Origin: Amycolatopsis camponoti
GTDB lineage: Bacteria > Actinomycetota > Actinomycetes > Mycobacteriales > Pseudonocardiaceae
Reading direction: 5' to 3'
NCBI RefSeq assembly: GCF_902497555.1
Contig: NZ_CABVGP010000001.1
Location: 4,134,501-4,198,500, forward strand
DNA: 64,000 nt
The notes beneath the pieces are model-generated. The model saw only the letters and a program-made list of their open reading frames with translations. It had not been told where the DNA came from and did no database searches. The position numbers and the translations under genes were made by a program. The number at the start of each line of letters is the position of its first letter. The first letter of the stretch is position 1. Of this stretch, positions 25,734-38,197 are shown in pieces.

Positions 25734-26411
25734 ATGGGTCACCCGCCGTTCGCCGTCACCGTCGACCTGGTCGTGCTCACCCTGACCGGGGACGAGCTGT
25801 GCGCCCTGGTGGTGCGCCGGGGGGTTTCGCCTCATCTGGGCGAGTGGGCGTTGCCGGGCGGGTTCGTCCGCGCGGACGAAGATCTGTCGGACGCGGCGCG
25901 CCGCGAGCTGGCGGAGGAGACGGGACTGGCGCCGGGGACCGTCCACATCGAACAGCTGGCGGGGTACGGCGCCCCGGACCGCGACCCGCGGATGCGCGTG
26001 GTGACGGTGGCGTACCTCGCGCTGGCCCCGGACCTGCCGACCCCACGCGCGGGCACGGACGCGGCGGAGGCCCGGTGGGCCCCGGTGCGATCGCTGGCGG
26101 GCGAGCACCTGGCGTTCGACCACGACCGGATCCTCGCCGACGGGTTGGAGCGGGCCAGGGCGAAACTCGAGTACTCACCACTGGCGACGGCGTTCTGCCC
26201 GCCGGAGTTCACGGTCGCCGAGCTGCGGCGGGTGTACGAGCTGGTGTGGGACACCCGGCTCGACCCGCGCAACTTCCACCGGAAGGTGACGGGAGCGGAG
26301 GGGTTGCTGGAGCCGACCGGCCGCACGACGACGCGGGACGGCGGCCGGCCGGCGCAGCTCTATCGGCGGGGGAAGGCGGAAGTGCTGTACCCGCCGATGC
26401 TGCGAGCTTGA
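25734..26411 (+). CDS. NrtR-like Nudix-domain transcriptional regulator
   Basis: This 225-residue protein combines an N-terminal Nudix domain with a C-terminal winged helix, the layout of NrtR regulators of NAD metabolism. The Nudix box from GGFVRADEDL through ARRELAEETGL fits GX5EX7REXXEEXG without loss, so hydrolase activity may be retained, whereas many NrtR proteins keep only ligand binding. The C-terminal part (FTVAELRRVYELVWDTRLDPRNFHRKV and the later QLYRRGKAEVL) is the typical DNA-binding region. In known NrtRs, ADP-ribose or NAD-derived ligands release the repressor. It is divergent from the SPFH/NAD-kinase-like operon with paired palindromes between. Confidence 0.85.
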   Translation: MGHPPFAVTVDLVVLTLTGDELCALVVRRGVSPHLGEWALPGGFVRADEDLSDAARRELAEETGLAPGTVHIEQLAGYGAPDRDPRMRVVTVAYLALAPDLPTPRAGTDAAEARWAPVRSLAGEHLAFDHDRILADGLERARAKLEYSPLATAFCPPEFTVAELRRVYELVWDTRLDPRNFHRKVTGAEGLLEPTGRTTTRDGGRPAQLYRRGKAEVLYPPMLRA

Positions 26412-26563
26412 CGGCGGCGGATTCCCCGCGGACGCCGCGGTGCCGGCGGGCCGTCGCGTGGGCCGCGGTCTTGCCCCCGCGGCAGGGGCGACCCGAGCGC
26501 CCGAAGGTGGCTTTCGGTGCGTTCAACGCGACCTAGGCCGCCATGGGCGCTCGTGCGCTCGAC
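26412..26563. other. Convergent intergenic spacer with serial hairpins
   Basis: The 152 bp between the NrtR-like gene and the convergent monooxygenase contain CCGCGG-ACG-CCGCGG near 26427, GCCGCGG/CCGCGGC near 26461-26482, CCGAA/TTCGG at 26501-26517 and GCGTT-C-AACGC at 26519-26529. Together they could terminate transcription from both sides. No ORF here is convincing. Confidence 0.45.
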
Positions 26564-27700
26564 TCAGGCGGCTCGGGCGGTCACCAGCCGTCGTGCGGCG
26601 GTCACCAGCGGCAGCAGCCGCGTGCCGAAATTGCGGGCCGCCAGCCCTCGCCGGGTTGCCGGGATCAGCAGGGCCGCCGCCGTGGAGACGTTGCGTTGCT
26701 TGGGTTCCACCAGCTTTCGGTGCTCGCTCTCGTACCGGTGGAACGCCGATGCCGCGTCTCCCGGTGTCCGGCCCAGCTCTTCGGCCAGGGTGTACGCGCC
26801 GGCCATGGCCAGCGTCGAGCCGTCGCCGAACAGGGACACGCAGGACGCCGCGTCGCCGGCCAGCGCGATCCGGCCCGATGCCCAGCCGGCCATCCGCACC
26901 CGGCTCACCGAGTCCAGGTACAGGTCGTCCGCCTCCGCGACGCGCTCCAGCAGCTCCGGCACCCGCCAGCCGGCTCCCGCGTACGCCGAAGCGAGCATGC
27001 GCTTGTGCAGCGCCGAATCCCGGTGGTCGAACCCCGGGACGGCGTCGCCGCGGAACATGAACGCCGCGATTCCACGGCCGCGCGACGGGTGCACCGCCAC
27101 CGCCCGGCCCGGCGAGTTGTACATCACCAGCTCCGTGCGGTCCGCCGGCGGCTCGGCCAGCGGCAGTGTCGCGATGTAGACGCCCATGTGCTCGACGAAC
27201 GCGTCCTCCGCCCCGAACGCCAGCCGCCGCACGTTCGAGTGGAGGCCGTCCGCGCCGATCACCAGGTCGAAGCGCCGCGGGGCGCCGCTCTCGAACGTCA
27301 CGTCGACGCCGCCGTCGTCCTGGTGGAGCCCGGTGATCGAGTCGTGGAAGACGAACTCGGTGTCCGCGCGGGCCGCCTCGTACAGGATCGCCGCGAGGTC
27401 CGTGCGCGGCAGCTCGATGCCGCCGTCGCCGCCCATCGCGACGCGCCCGGTCCGGCGGCCCGCGTCGTCGACGAACTTCAACGACGTGACGGCGGTGCCG
27501 GCTTCGCGCAGCCGCGCGGTGATGCCCATCCGGTCGGCGACCCGCGCGGCCGGGCCGCGGACGTCGACCGGGCTGCCGCTCGAGCGCAGCCCGGCGGCGC
27601 GTTCGACCACGGTCGGCCGGAAGCCCGCGCGGGCCAGCCAGTACGCCAGCGTCGGCCCGGCGACGCCCGCGCCGGAGATCAGTACGGTCTGCTCGGTCAT
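26564..27700 (-). CDS. FAD-dependent aromatic-type monooxygenase
   Basis: This 378-residue class A flavoprotein monooxygenase has the dinucleotide fold LISGAGVAGPTLAYWLARAG, the DG motif region VIGADGLHSNVRRLAF and the second FAD motif IALAGDAASCVSLFGDGSTL. Such enzymes hydroxylate aromatic or polyketide substrates with NAD(P)H and O2. It resembles the TetX/rifampicin-monooxygenase-like group in length and motifs, so inactivation of an aromatic antibiotic is possible but unproven. ATG at 27700. It is divergent from a TetR regulator with two CTGACC/GGTCAG operators between. Confidence 0.85.
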   Translation of the reverse strand: MTEQTVLISGAGVAGPTLAYWLARAGFRPTVVERAAGLRSSGSPVDVRGPAARVADRMGITARLREAGTAVTSLKFVDDAGRRTGRVAMGGDGGIELPRTDLAAILYEAARADTEFVFHDSITGLHQDDGGVDVTFESGAPRRFDLVIGADGLHSNVRRLAFGAEDAFVEHMGVYIATLPLAEPPADRTELVMYNSPGRAVAVHPSRGRGIAAFMFRGDAVPGFDHRDSALHKRMLASAYAGAGWRVPELLERVAEADDLYLDSVSRVRMAGWASGRIALAGDAASCVSLFGDGSTLAMAGAYTLAEELGRTPGDAASAFHRYESEHRKLVEPKQRNVSTAAALLIPATRRGLAARNFGTRLLPLVTAARRLVTARAA

Positions 27701-27720
27701 GGTGTTACCCCCATCAGGTC

Positions 27721-27767
27721 CTGACCATCGGTCAGCCCCGACCGTACGCTCCTGTCCACCGGTCAGG
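27721..27767. promoter_or_regulatory. Tandem TetR operators between monooxygenase and regulator
   Basis: CTGACC-ATC-GGTCAG at 27721-27735 is a perfect palindrome. CCTGTCC-ACC-GGTCAGG at 27751-27767 is a second copy with one mismatch. Centres are 31 bp apart (about three helical turns), placing both on the same DNA face. Confidence 0.65.
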
Positions 27768-27788
27768 CAAGCGGGCTAGGCTCGGGCG

Positions 27789-28484
27789 ATGACCGACGAC
27801 ACCCGCGCCCGGATCCTGCGCGCCGCGCTCGAGGAGTTCTCGGAACGCGGCTTCCACGCGACGTCGGTCCGTGAGCTGGCCGAGCGCGTCGGCATCACCA
27901 AGACCGCGGTGCTGTACCACTTCCCGGGCAAGGCGGACATCGTGACGGCGCTCGCCGAACCGCTCCTGGGCGACCTCGAAGCGGCGATGGCGAAGGCCGC
28001 GGTCGCCGTCGACGCGCGCGCGGCGGCGATCGAAGGCCTCCTCGACGTGTGGCTCGCCCATCGCTACCTGCTCCGGATGAACCTGCGCGACCTCGGACTG
28101 ACCGCGTCGAAGACGGTGTTCGAGCGCTTCCGCGACGGCATGCTGAAGGCGAACCACCTGGTGGCGGGCCCGGACGCGGACCTGGCCGGCCGGGTCCGGG
28201 CGGCGCAGGCGATCGCCATGCTCAGCGACCCGGTGGTGCTGTTCGCCGACGCCCCGGTGGACGAGCTGCGCGCCGCCGTCCTCGACGGCGTCGACCGGCT
28301 GTACGCGGTCGCCGAGCCGGAAGGCCGTCCCCGTGGCCGACGCGGACGGCCGCCGGTGATGAGCCCGGAGACGGTCGAAGCGGCCCGGCGCCTCTACGAC
28401 GCGGGCCGCTCGCCGGCCGACATCGCGACGGCGCTCGGCGTCTCCCGCGCGACGATCTATCGGCACCTCCCCGGCGCCGAATAA
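27789..28484 (+). CDS. TetR-family regulator with extra C-terminal resolvase-type helix-turn-helix
   Basis: This 231-residue protein has a standard TetR DNA-binding domain (ARILRAALEEFSERGF, TSVRELAERVGITKTAVLYH) and a ligand domain to about residue 180. A linker GRPRGRRGRPPVMSPE then leads into EAARRLYDAGRSPADIATAL and GVSRATIYRHL, which is a Hin/resolvase-like HTH with the AT-hook-like GRRGRPP at its front. So each subunit seems to carry two DNA-binding units. The stop is 19 bp from the convergent gene at 28504. It probably represses the divergent monooxygenase. Confidence 0.88.
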   Translation: MTDDTRARILRAALEEFSERGFHATSVRELAERVGITKTAVLYHFPGKADIVTALAEPLLGDLEAAMAKAAVAVDARAAAIEGLLDVWLAHRYLLRMNLRDLGLTASKTVFERFRDGMLKANHLVAGPDADLAGRVRAAQAIAMLSDPVVLFADAPVDELRAAVLDGVDRLYAVAEPEGRPRGRRGRPPVMSPETVEAARRLYDAGRSPADIATALGVSRATIYRHLPGAE

Positions 28485-28503
28485 TGAGACGCGATTATGA
28501 GAC

Positions 28504-29097
28504 TTACTGAGACTCGACCTCGATGGCGGGCAACGCGCTCAGCTGTGCCGAAGTCAGCTTCGACGCCGCGTCGAACACCTTCTGCTGGTGCTCCTTGATC
28601 CGCTCGTCCACGAGGCGGCTGAGCTCGAAGGCCAGCCGCCCGGTCTGCCGGACCGTGACGTCGTCCACCAGCGGCCGCACCGCCGACGTGATGACCACGC
28701 CCGACGCCTCTCCCGCCGGGGATTGTGAGACGCCCACCGAGTAGGTCTCGCGCGGGTTGACCGGCCCGTCGATCGAAAAGTCCCGGATCCGGCCGAGCAG
28801 CGCGTGCCACTCGGCGATCTCGCCCGGCACCTCGGTGGCCTCGACGTCCGCCACGGTCAGGCCCATGCCGCGGTCGCCGGTGCGGAAACACCGGGCGTAC
28901 GAGTTGAGCGCCGACACCCACAGCGCCTCGACGAGCACGGCGTCGACCCGCGGGTGGGCCAGCTCGGCCACCAGCCGTTCGCAGCACTTGAGGGTGAACT
29001 GGAGGTCGTCGAAGATCGCGACGAGGTCGGCGAGGCCCAGCGCACCGGGGGTGACCAGCTGCCGGGCGGTCGAAGGGGTCGTCGTGGAAGAGGTCAT
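28504..29097 (-). CDS. Conserved-looking protein of unknown function
   Basis: This 197-residue soluble protein is not one I recognise. It starts at ATG 29097 with AGGAGCG upstream. It is largely helical: an N-terminal threonine-rich leader, DDLQFTLKCCERLVAELAHP, WVSALNSYARCFRTGD, then a mixed region (RETYSVGVSQSP, VVITSAVRPLVDD) and a C-terminal helix (RLVDERIKEHQQKVFDAASKL). Adjacent cysteines (KCC) are notable. It has no signal peptide or membrane helix. It sits alone between two convergent or parallel units and gives no functional clue. Confidence 0.7.
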   Translation of the reverse strand: MTSSTTTPSTARQLVTPGALGLADLVAIFDDLQFTLKCCERLVAELAHPRVDAVLVEALWVSALNSYARCFRTGDRGMGLTVADVEATEVPGEIAEWHALLGRIRDFSIDGPVNPRETYSVGVSQSPAGEASGVVITSAVRPLVDDVTVRQTGRLAFELSRLVDERIKEHQQKVFDAASKLTSAQLSALPAIEVESQ

Positions 29098-29165
29098 CCG
29101 GGACGCTCCTGTCCTGCGGCCGTGTGGACCCTCAACGACACCGCATCCGGGAGCGTCCCGGGGTC

Positions 29166-33099
<3,934 letters not shown>

Positions 33100-33165
33100 C
33101 GCCCACCTCCCTGTCGGAGGTCGAGTATGCCCGTCCTCGGCATCGGCGCTACCCGAGCGGGTGCC

Positions 33166-34071
33166 TCAGAAGACGGACCAGCCGGTCAGCGTCGTGAAGC
33201 GGTCCAGCGCCGACACCCCCGCCACGGAGTTCCCGCGCGCGTCCAGGCCCGGGCTCCACACGCACACCGCGCACCGGCCCGGCACCACCGCGAGGATCCC
33301 GCCGCCGACGCCGCTCTTGCCCGGGAGCCCGACCCGGTAGGCGAACTCGCCGGCCGCGTCGTAGGTGCCGCACGTCAGCATCACCGCGTTGATCCGCTTC
33401 GCCGCGCTCAGCTCCAGCAGGCGGGTGCCGTCGTTGCGGATGCCGTGGCGGGCCAGGAACAACGCCGAACGTGCGACGTCGGCGCAGCTCATCGCGATCG
33501 AGCACTGGCGGACGTACTGGTCGAGCACCGACGGCACCGGGTGGCGCATGTTCCCGTACGACGCCATGAAGTACGCCAGGGCGCGGTTGCGGTCGGCGTG
33601 GCCCGCCTCCGACGCGGCCACCTCGGGATCGACGCCGATGTCCGGCCGGCCGCTCTCCTCGCGCAGGAACGCCAGCAGCGCGTCGACCGCGTCGCCGTGG
33701 CGGGCCAGCTCGTCGGTCACCACCAGCGCGCCCGAGTTGATGAACGGGTTGCGCGGGATGCCGTCCTCGTGTTCCAGCTGCACCAGCGAGTTGAACGGGT
33801 CGCCGGACGGTTCGCGCCCGACGCGCGACCACACGCCGTCGCCGCGGGAGAGCACCAGCGCCAGCGTGAACACCTTGGACATGCTCTGCACCGAGAACGG
33901 CCGCTGCCAGTCGCCGACGCCGTGCACCGAACCGTCCACTTCGGCCACCGCCATGCCGAACCGGTGCGGCTCGATCCGGGCCAGCGCGGGGATGTAGTCC
34001 GCGACGACACCGCGGCCGATGTCGGACGCGACGTCGACGGCGATCCGGTCCAGCAGCGCCGCGAGGTCCAC
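33166..34071 (-). CDS. glsA: Glutaminase A
   Basis: This 301-residue serine-dependent amidohydrolase converts glutamine to glutamate and ammonia. It has the beta-lactamase-like SxxK motif in FSVQSMSKVFTLAL, NPFINSGALVV, ASEAGHADRNRALAYF, MLTCGTYDAAGEFAYRVGLP and GKSGVGGGILAVVP, all diagnostic of GlsA. Starts at GTG 34071. It is divergent from an amino acid permease 173 bp away, an arrangement that fits amino acid nitrogen use. The short protein corresponds to the catalytic domain only, without STAS or ankyrin extensions. Confidence 0.92.
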   Translation of the reverse strand: MDLAALLDRIAVDVASDIGRGVVADYIPALARIEPHRFGMAVAEVDGSVHGVGDWQRPFSVQSMSKVFTLALVLSRGDGVWSRVGREPSGDPFNSLVQLEHEDGIPRNPFINSGALVVTDELARHGDAVDALLAFLREESGRPDIGVDPEVAASEAGHADRNRALAYFMASYGNMRHPVPSVLDQYVRQCSIAMSCADVARSALFLARHGIRNDGTRLLELSAAKRINAVMLTCGTYDAAGEFAYRVGLPGKSGVGGGILAVVPGRCAVCVWSPGLDARGNSVAGVSALDRFTTLTGWSVF

Positions 34072-34244
34072 GGCCTCAGCGTAGAAGCCGGGCCCGCCCG
34101 GCCGCGCGGCGGCCCTGTGAAATCAGCCCTGTCAAATCGAAACCGGGGAAAACCAGCACCATGCCAGCGGTGATCTCCGGCACACCTTAAGTCTTCCTTA
34201 GTCCGCTTGGTGACCTGCCGCACACGCTCTAGCGTCACGAAACC

Positions 34245-35636
34245 ATGGATTCCTCGCTCCTCACCGAAAAAGGTGAAAGCTACTCGAAAGCGCTGGGCAA
34301 CCGCCAAGTGCAGATGATCGCCATCGGCGGCGCGATCGGCGTCGGGCTGTTCCTCGGCGCCGGCGGCAAGCTCCACCAGGTCGGCCCGTCCCTGATCCTC
34401 TCGTACGCGATCTGCGGAGTGGCCGCGTACTTCGTGATGCGCGCGCTGGGCGAGCTCGTCCTGCACGAGCCGAGCTCCGGCAGCTTCGTCACCTACGCGC
34501 GGAAGTTCATCGGCCCGTGGGCCGGCTTCGCCTCGGGGTGGATGTACTGGGTGAACTGGGCGATGACCGGGATCGCGGAGATCACGGCGGTCGCGATCTA
34601 CGTCCACAAGTGGCTGCCCGACGTGCCGCAGTGGATCACCGCGCTGGTCGCTCTCGGCGTGCTGATCGCGGTGAACCTCTTGAGCGTCAAGCTGTTCGGC
34701 GAGCTGGAGTTCTGGTTCTCGGTGGTCAAGGTGACGGCCATCGTGGTCTTCCTGGTCACCGCGCTCGGCCTGGTGTTCACCAGCGCGAACATCGGCGGCA
34801 CGCCCGCCGGCCCGCATAACCTGACTGGCCACAGTGGATTCTTCCCGGCGGGCGTCGGCATCGCGCTGATGACGCTGCAGGCGGTCATCTTCGCCTATTC
34901 GGCCATCGAGGTCGTCGGCATCGCGGCCGGCGAGACGAAGGACGCCCGCAAGGTCCTCCCGAAGGCGATCAACGGCGTGGTGTGGCGGATCGGCGTGTTC
35001 TACGTCGGCTCGGTGCTGATGCTGGCGATGCTGCTGCCGTGGCCGTTCTACAACGGCGACGAGAGCCCGTTCGTGACGGTGTTCAGCCGCCTCGGCATCC
35101 CGGGCATCGGTGACGTCATGAACGCGGTCGTGCTGACCGCGGCGCTCTCCAGCGTCAACTCCGGCCTCTACTCCACCGGCCGGATCCTGCGCTCGCTGGC
35201 CGAAAAGGGCGAGGCGCCGTCGTTCGTCAGCCGGATGAGCGGCCGGCACGTGCCCTACGGCGGCATCCTGTTCACCTCGGTCGCCTACCTGCTCGGCGTG
35301 GTGCTCAACTACCTCGTGCCGAGCGAAGCCTTCGACATCGCGATCGCGATCGCCTCGCTCGGCGTGATCACGACGTGGGCGACGCTCGTCTTCTGCCAGA
35401 TGCGCCTGCGCCAGGCCGCTTTGCGCGGCGAACTGGAACGGCCGTCGTACCGGATGCCGTGGGCGCCGTATTCGGGCTGGGCGACGTTGGCGTTCCTGGC
35501 CTTGGTCGTCGTGCTGATGGGCTTCTCGGACGGCGCCGAGAAGGTCGCGTTCTATTCGATCCCGGTGCTGGCCGTGGTGCTGGCGGTGGGGTGGCGAGTG
35601 GTCTCGAAGCGGCGCGAGCGGGTCGCGGCGGAGTAG
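34245..35636 (+). CDS. Amino acid permease (APC superfamily, AAT family)
   Basis: This 463-residue, 12-helix transporter has the N-terminal signature LGNRQVQMIAIGGAIGVGLFLGAGG, YFVMRALGELV, GWMYWVNWAMTGIAEI and the AAT-type FAYSAIEVVGIAAGETKDARKVLP block. The motifs match the AnsP/GabP/aromatic amino acid permease group; the exact substrate is not readable. The spacer upstream contains AT-rich TTAAGTCTTCCTTAG and TCTAGCGT elements that may form a promoter. A strong hairpin follows the stop. Proximity to glutaminase suggests Gln/Asn-type substrates, by inference only. Confidence 0.85.
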   Translation: MDSSLLTEKGESYSKALGNRQVQMIAIGGAIGVGLFLGAGGKLHQVGPSLILSYAICGVAAYFVMRALGELVLHEPSSGSFVTYARKFIGPWAGFASGWMYWVNWAMTGIAEITAVAIYVHKWLPDVPQWITALVALGVLIAVNLLSVKLFGELEFWFSVVKVTAIVVFLVTALGLVFTSANIGGTPAGPHNLTGHSGFFPAGVGIALMTLQAVIFAYSAIEVVGIAAGETKDARKVLPKAINGVVWRIGVFYVGSVLMLAMLLPWPFYNGDESPFVTVFSRLGIPGIGDVMNAVVLTAALSSVNSGLYSTGRILRSLAEKGEAPSFVSRMSGRHVPYGGILFTSVAYLLGVVLNYLVPSEAFDIAIAIASLGVITTWATLVFCQMRLRQAALRGELERPSYRMPWAPYSGWATLAFLALVVVLMGFSDGAEKVAFYSIPVLAVVLAVGWRVVSKRRERVAAE

Positions 35637-35641
35637 GGCCG

Positions 35642-35674
35642 GACGCGGTGGCCTCCCGGCGAGGCCACCGCGTC
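35642..35674. terminator. Bidirectional hairpin terminator
   Basis: A perfect 14-bp stem (GACGCGGTGGCCTC / GAGGCCACCGCGTC) with a 5-nt loop lies 5 bp past the permease stop. The opposing regulator's stop codon (35673-35675) falls in the right arm, so the element serves both converging genes. Confidence 0.8.
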
Positions 35675-36290
35675 AGCGCAGGTAGTTGTAGACGCTGGCC
35701 CGGGAGATCCCGAGCAGGTCGGTCAGCACCGGCACCGCGTTCTTCACGTCCAGGAACCCGCGCTCCTTCAGCGTCCGGACCAGGTCCTTCTTGCCGGCGG
35801 CCGGCAGGCTGCGCGGGGTGTGACCGCGTTCGGTCGCGTAGTCCTCGACCAGTGCGCGCAGCTCGTCGGCCGTGCGGGCGCGCAGCGACTCGGTCAGCGG
35901 GGCCGGCTCGTCGGCGCGGGCGAGCCGGGTCAGCGCGCGGGCGGCGGAGCCGAGCAGGGAGACGTCGAGGTTGAGGCACAGCGCCGCGACGTAGTCGCCG
36001 GCCGAGTTGCGGAGGCCGATCGACGTGCTCTTCGCCGGGCGGCCGTCGGGGAAGCGGTTCGGGTAGTTCTGCAGGACGTCCGGGAAGCCGGGGTCGGCGA
36101 TCCGGGCCAGGCCCAGCTCGGTCGCCGGGTCGCCGACGGCACGCCCGGACAGGCCGCCTTCGATCGCGCGGACGGCGTGGGCCGGGTCGCGCAGATCGTG
36201 CAGCACGACCTCGCACAGCCCGAGGAACATCCGGCCGACGGCCTGCGCGATCTTTTCGGCCTCGCGCAGCAGCAGCTCGTCCTCGGTCAT
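35673..36290 (-). CDS. YheO/DauR-type PAS-HTH transcriptional regulator
   Basis: This 205-residue protein has an N-terminal PAS-like YheO domain (LGLCEVVLHDLRDPAHAVRAIE, KSTSIGLRNSAGDYVAALCLNLDVS). A C-terminal DauR-type HTH follows (KKDLVRTLKERGFLDVKNAV, LGISRASVYNYLR), ending right after the recognition helix as usual. Its ATG overlaps the stop of the PLP enzyme (ATGA), so regulator and enzyme are cotranslated. DauR controls D-arginine catabolism in Pseudomonas; here an amino acid ligand related to the enzyme's substrate is a reasonable guess. The stop codon lies in the terminator stem. Confidence 0.88.
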   Translation of the reverse strand: MTEDELLLREAEKIAQAVGRMFLGLCEVVLHDLRDPAHAVRAIEGGLSGRAVGDPATELGLARIADPGFPDVLQNYPNRFPDGRPAKSTSIGLRNSAGDYVAALCLNLDVSLLGSAARALTRLARADEPAPLTESLRARTADELRALVEDYATERGHTPRSLPAAGKKDLVRTLKERGFLDVKNAVPVLTDLLGISRASVYNYLR

Positions 36291-37396
36291 CCGATCAGCT
36301 CGCGCAGCTTGTCCGGCGCCTTCAGGCCGGAGCCGGTGAGGACGACGACGGTGGTCTCGCCGGGGCGGATGGCACCCCGCGAGCGGAAGACGTCGATCGC
36401 CGCGGCGGCGGTCGCGCTGGTCGGCTCCGCGTAGAGGCCGAGCGATGCCAGCCGGCGGGCGGCCGCGGCGATGGAGTCCTCCTTGATGGCTACCGTGTCG
36501 CCGCCCGACCGGCGGATCGCCGCGACCACTTCGGGGAGCCGGACCGGGTGCCGGATGGCGGTCCCCTCGGCGACGGTCGGGGCGAACTCGGGTGGCCGCC
36601 GGTCGTGGACGGCGGCGTCGATGGGGGAGCAGTTGCGCGGCTGGGCGACCAGCAGGCGCGGCCGCCGCGTGATCGACCCGGCGGCCAGCAGCTCGCCGAA
36701 GCCGAGGTCGCAGCCCAGCACGACGCTCCCGGCGCCGGCCACCGTGACCACGGCGTCCGGCGCGCGGAAGCCCAGGTCCTCCCACAGCTCGTAGGCCAGC
36801 GTCTTGGTGCCCTGCAGGAAGAAGGGGTGCCAGTTGTGGCTGGCGTAGGTCGTGCGGGACGAGCGGCGGACGGCTTCGGCGGCGGTGTCGTCGCGGGTGC
36901 CGGGCACGAGCTCGACTTCGGCGCCGTACGCGCGGGTCTGCAGGACCTTCGCCGCGGACGTCCCTTCGGGGGCCAGCACGGTGGCCGCGATCCCGGCGGC
37001 GGCGCTGTAGGCCGCGACCGAAGACCCGCCGTTGCCGGAGCTGTCTTCCAGCAGTTCCTTCACCCCGGCGCCGGCCAGCGCGGAGATCATGACGCTGGAG
37101 CCGCGGTCCTTGAAGCTGCCCGTCGGGCTGAACCACTCGAGCTTGAACCGCACGTCGCCGTCGCCCCAGGGGCGCGGGACCAGCGGCGTGCACCCTTCGC
37201 CGAGCGAGACCGGCCGCAGGTCGCCGGGCAGCGCGGCCCGGTACCGCCAGAGCGACCGGACGCCGGTGTCGACGTCGCCGGGAGCGAGCCCGGGCAGCGG
37301 GGCGACGGACAGGGGCGCGCCGTCGTCGCCGCGCCAGCGCAACGGGTCACCCGGGTAGCGCGTCCCCGAACGTTCGTCGGCGTACCAGTACTCCAC
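36287..37396 (-). CDS. Threonine-synthase-like PLP-dependent enzyme (fold type II)
   Basis: This 369-residue enzyme has the PLP lysine in FSPTGSFKDRGSSVMI, the phosphate-binding SSGNGGSSVAAYSAAAG and a C-terminal GETTVVVLTGSGLKAPDKL block as in threonine synthase. The N-terminal segment with SLWRYRAALP and SLGEGCTPLVPRP is also TS-like. Fold type II also includes serine/threonine dehydratases and diaminopropionate ammonia-lyase. A dedicated YheO/DauR-type regulator in the same operon argues for a catabolic lyase or racemase rather than the housekeeping threonine synthase. GTG at 37396 has GGAGG five bases upstream; GTGs at 37402 and 37408 are in frame but poorly placed. Confidence 0.75.
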   Translation of the reverse strand: MEYWYADERSGTRYPGDPLRWRGDDGAPLSVAPLPGLAPGDVDTGVRSLWRYRAALPGDLRPVSLGEGCTPLVPRPWGDGDVRFKLEWFSPTGSFKDRGSSVMISALAGAGVKELLEDSSGNGGSSVAAYSAAAGIAATVLAPEGTSAAKVLQTRAYGAEVELVPGTRDDTAAEAVRRSSRTTYASHNWHPFFLQGTKTLAYELWEDLGFRAPDAVVTVAGAGSVVLGCDLGFGELLAAGSITRRPRLLVAQPRNCSPIDAAVHDRRPPEFAPTVAEGTAIRHPVRLPEVVAAIRRSGGDTVAIKEDSIAAAARRLASLGLYAEPTSATAAAAIDVFRSRGAIRPGETTVVVLTGSGLKAPDKLRELIG

Positions 37397-38197
37397 GACC
37401 ACCTCCACGACTGGACAGTACGTCGAAGGATAGACGATGCGTCCATGGTTACCGACTGGTACGCGAAACGCTTTCAGCTTTCTCTAAGGAAAATCTGTCA
37501 CCGAAGTGTGGAAAATCCCTGACGAAGATCGCTGCGGGAGACTGGAGGTACCGATGGTGTCCGGCCGAATACCCGGAGTCGTCCTGGTCGTGGCGGGTGC
37601 CGCGGTCTGCCGGGGCGTCCGGGGCTCGGCGCGGCCGTGGTCGTTTGAGCACGCGGAACCCGGGCCGCGAGCGAGTCCATAGTGGACGCGCGCGATCCCG
37701 GCGCGGCAATCGGGCGAGTTCCGCGTACGACTTTCGACTGTGGGTAAAACTGCCGGGAAATGGTGACCGGCCAATAGTGAATTATGACGTTTCCGGGGTG
37801 GGAGCGATCGGGGAGTCGTGGCCGGCTTTACGGCCACGACAGTTTGTGGCGCGCGGCGGACAACCATTCGGACCACCGAACGTCGTGGTCCGGTGTGGTC
37901 AGTCCCACTGCGTCCGCCGGGTGAGAAGGCTTGCCCCATCTGGGCGCGTGTGGGACACGAGGCGCAGGTTCGGCCTGCTGTGGGCGGCCGTCGTCTGCCG
38001 TACAACGGCAATCCGGCGCCCCTTCCCGGCGCGCGGAACGTGACGGCGACGTTAAATTCTTGCGTCCTCCGGCTGGTCCATCCCGAATTTTCTGAACCAT
38101 CGCGACGAAATCGTGGTGGGTTGTTGACGGAACCCGTGGGAACCCGCTTAAGTACACCCCGTTACCCATCACCCATTCGTGCGTAGCGGGAGTGCCC
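37397..38197. other. Long intergenic region upstream of the lipid-synthase locus
   Basis: This 801-bp stretch is clearly more AT-rich than its flanks, especially around 37440-37560, 37740-37800 and 38040-38160. Reading frames here lack actinomycete-like codon use and I accept no gene. It contains two good hairpins (37815-37840, 37869-37892) and should hold divergent promoters for the PLP-enzyme operon and the lipid-synthase operon. Its length suggests a long leader or more than one regulator binding site. GGGAG at 38187-38191 is the ribosome site for the ATG at 38198. Confidence 0.6.
37815..37840. repeat. Perfect hairpin in the lipid-synthase leader region
   Basis: GTCGTGGCCG and CGGCCACGAC are exact inverted repeats with a 6-nt loop. 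A second stem, CGGACCAC/GTGGTCCG, follows at 37869-37892. They could form a terminator/attenuator pair or operator sites; a T-tract is absent. Confidence 0.55.

Noticed and set aside
37397..38197. Small genes in the long spacer before the synthase operon (several open frames on both strands)
   Set aside because: None has plausible codon use, a ribosome site and a recognisable domain together; base composition is atypical.
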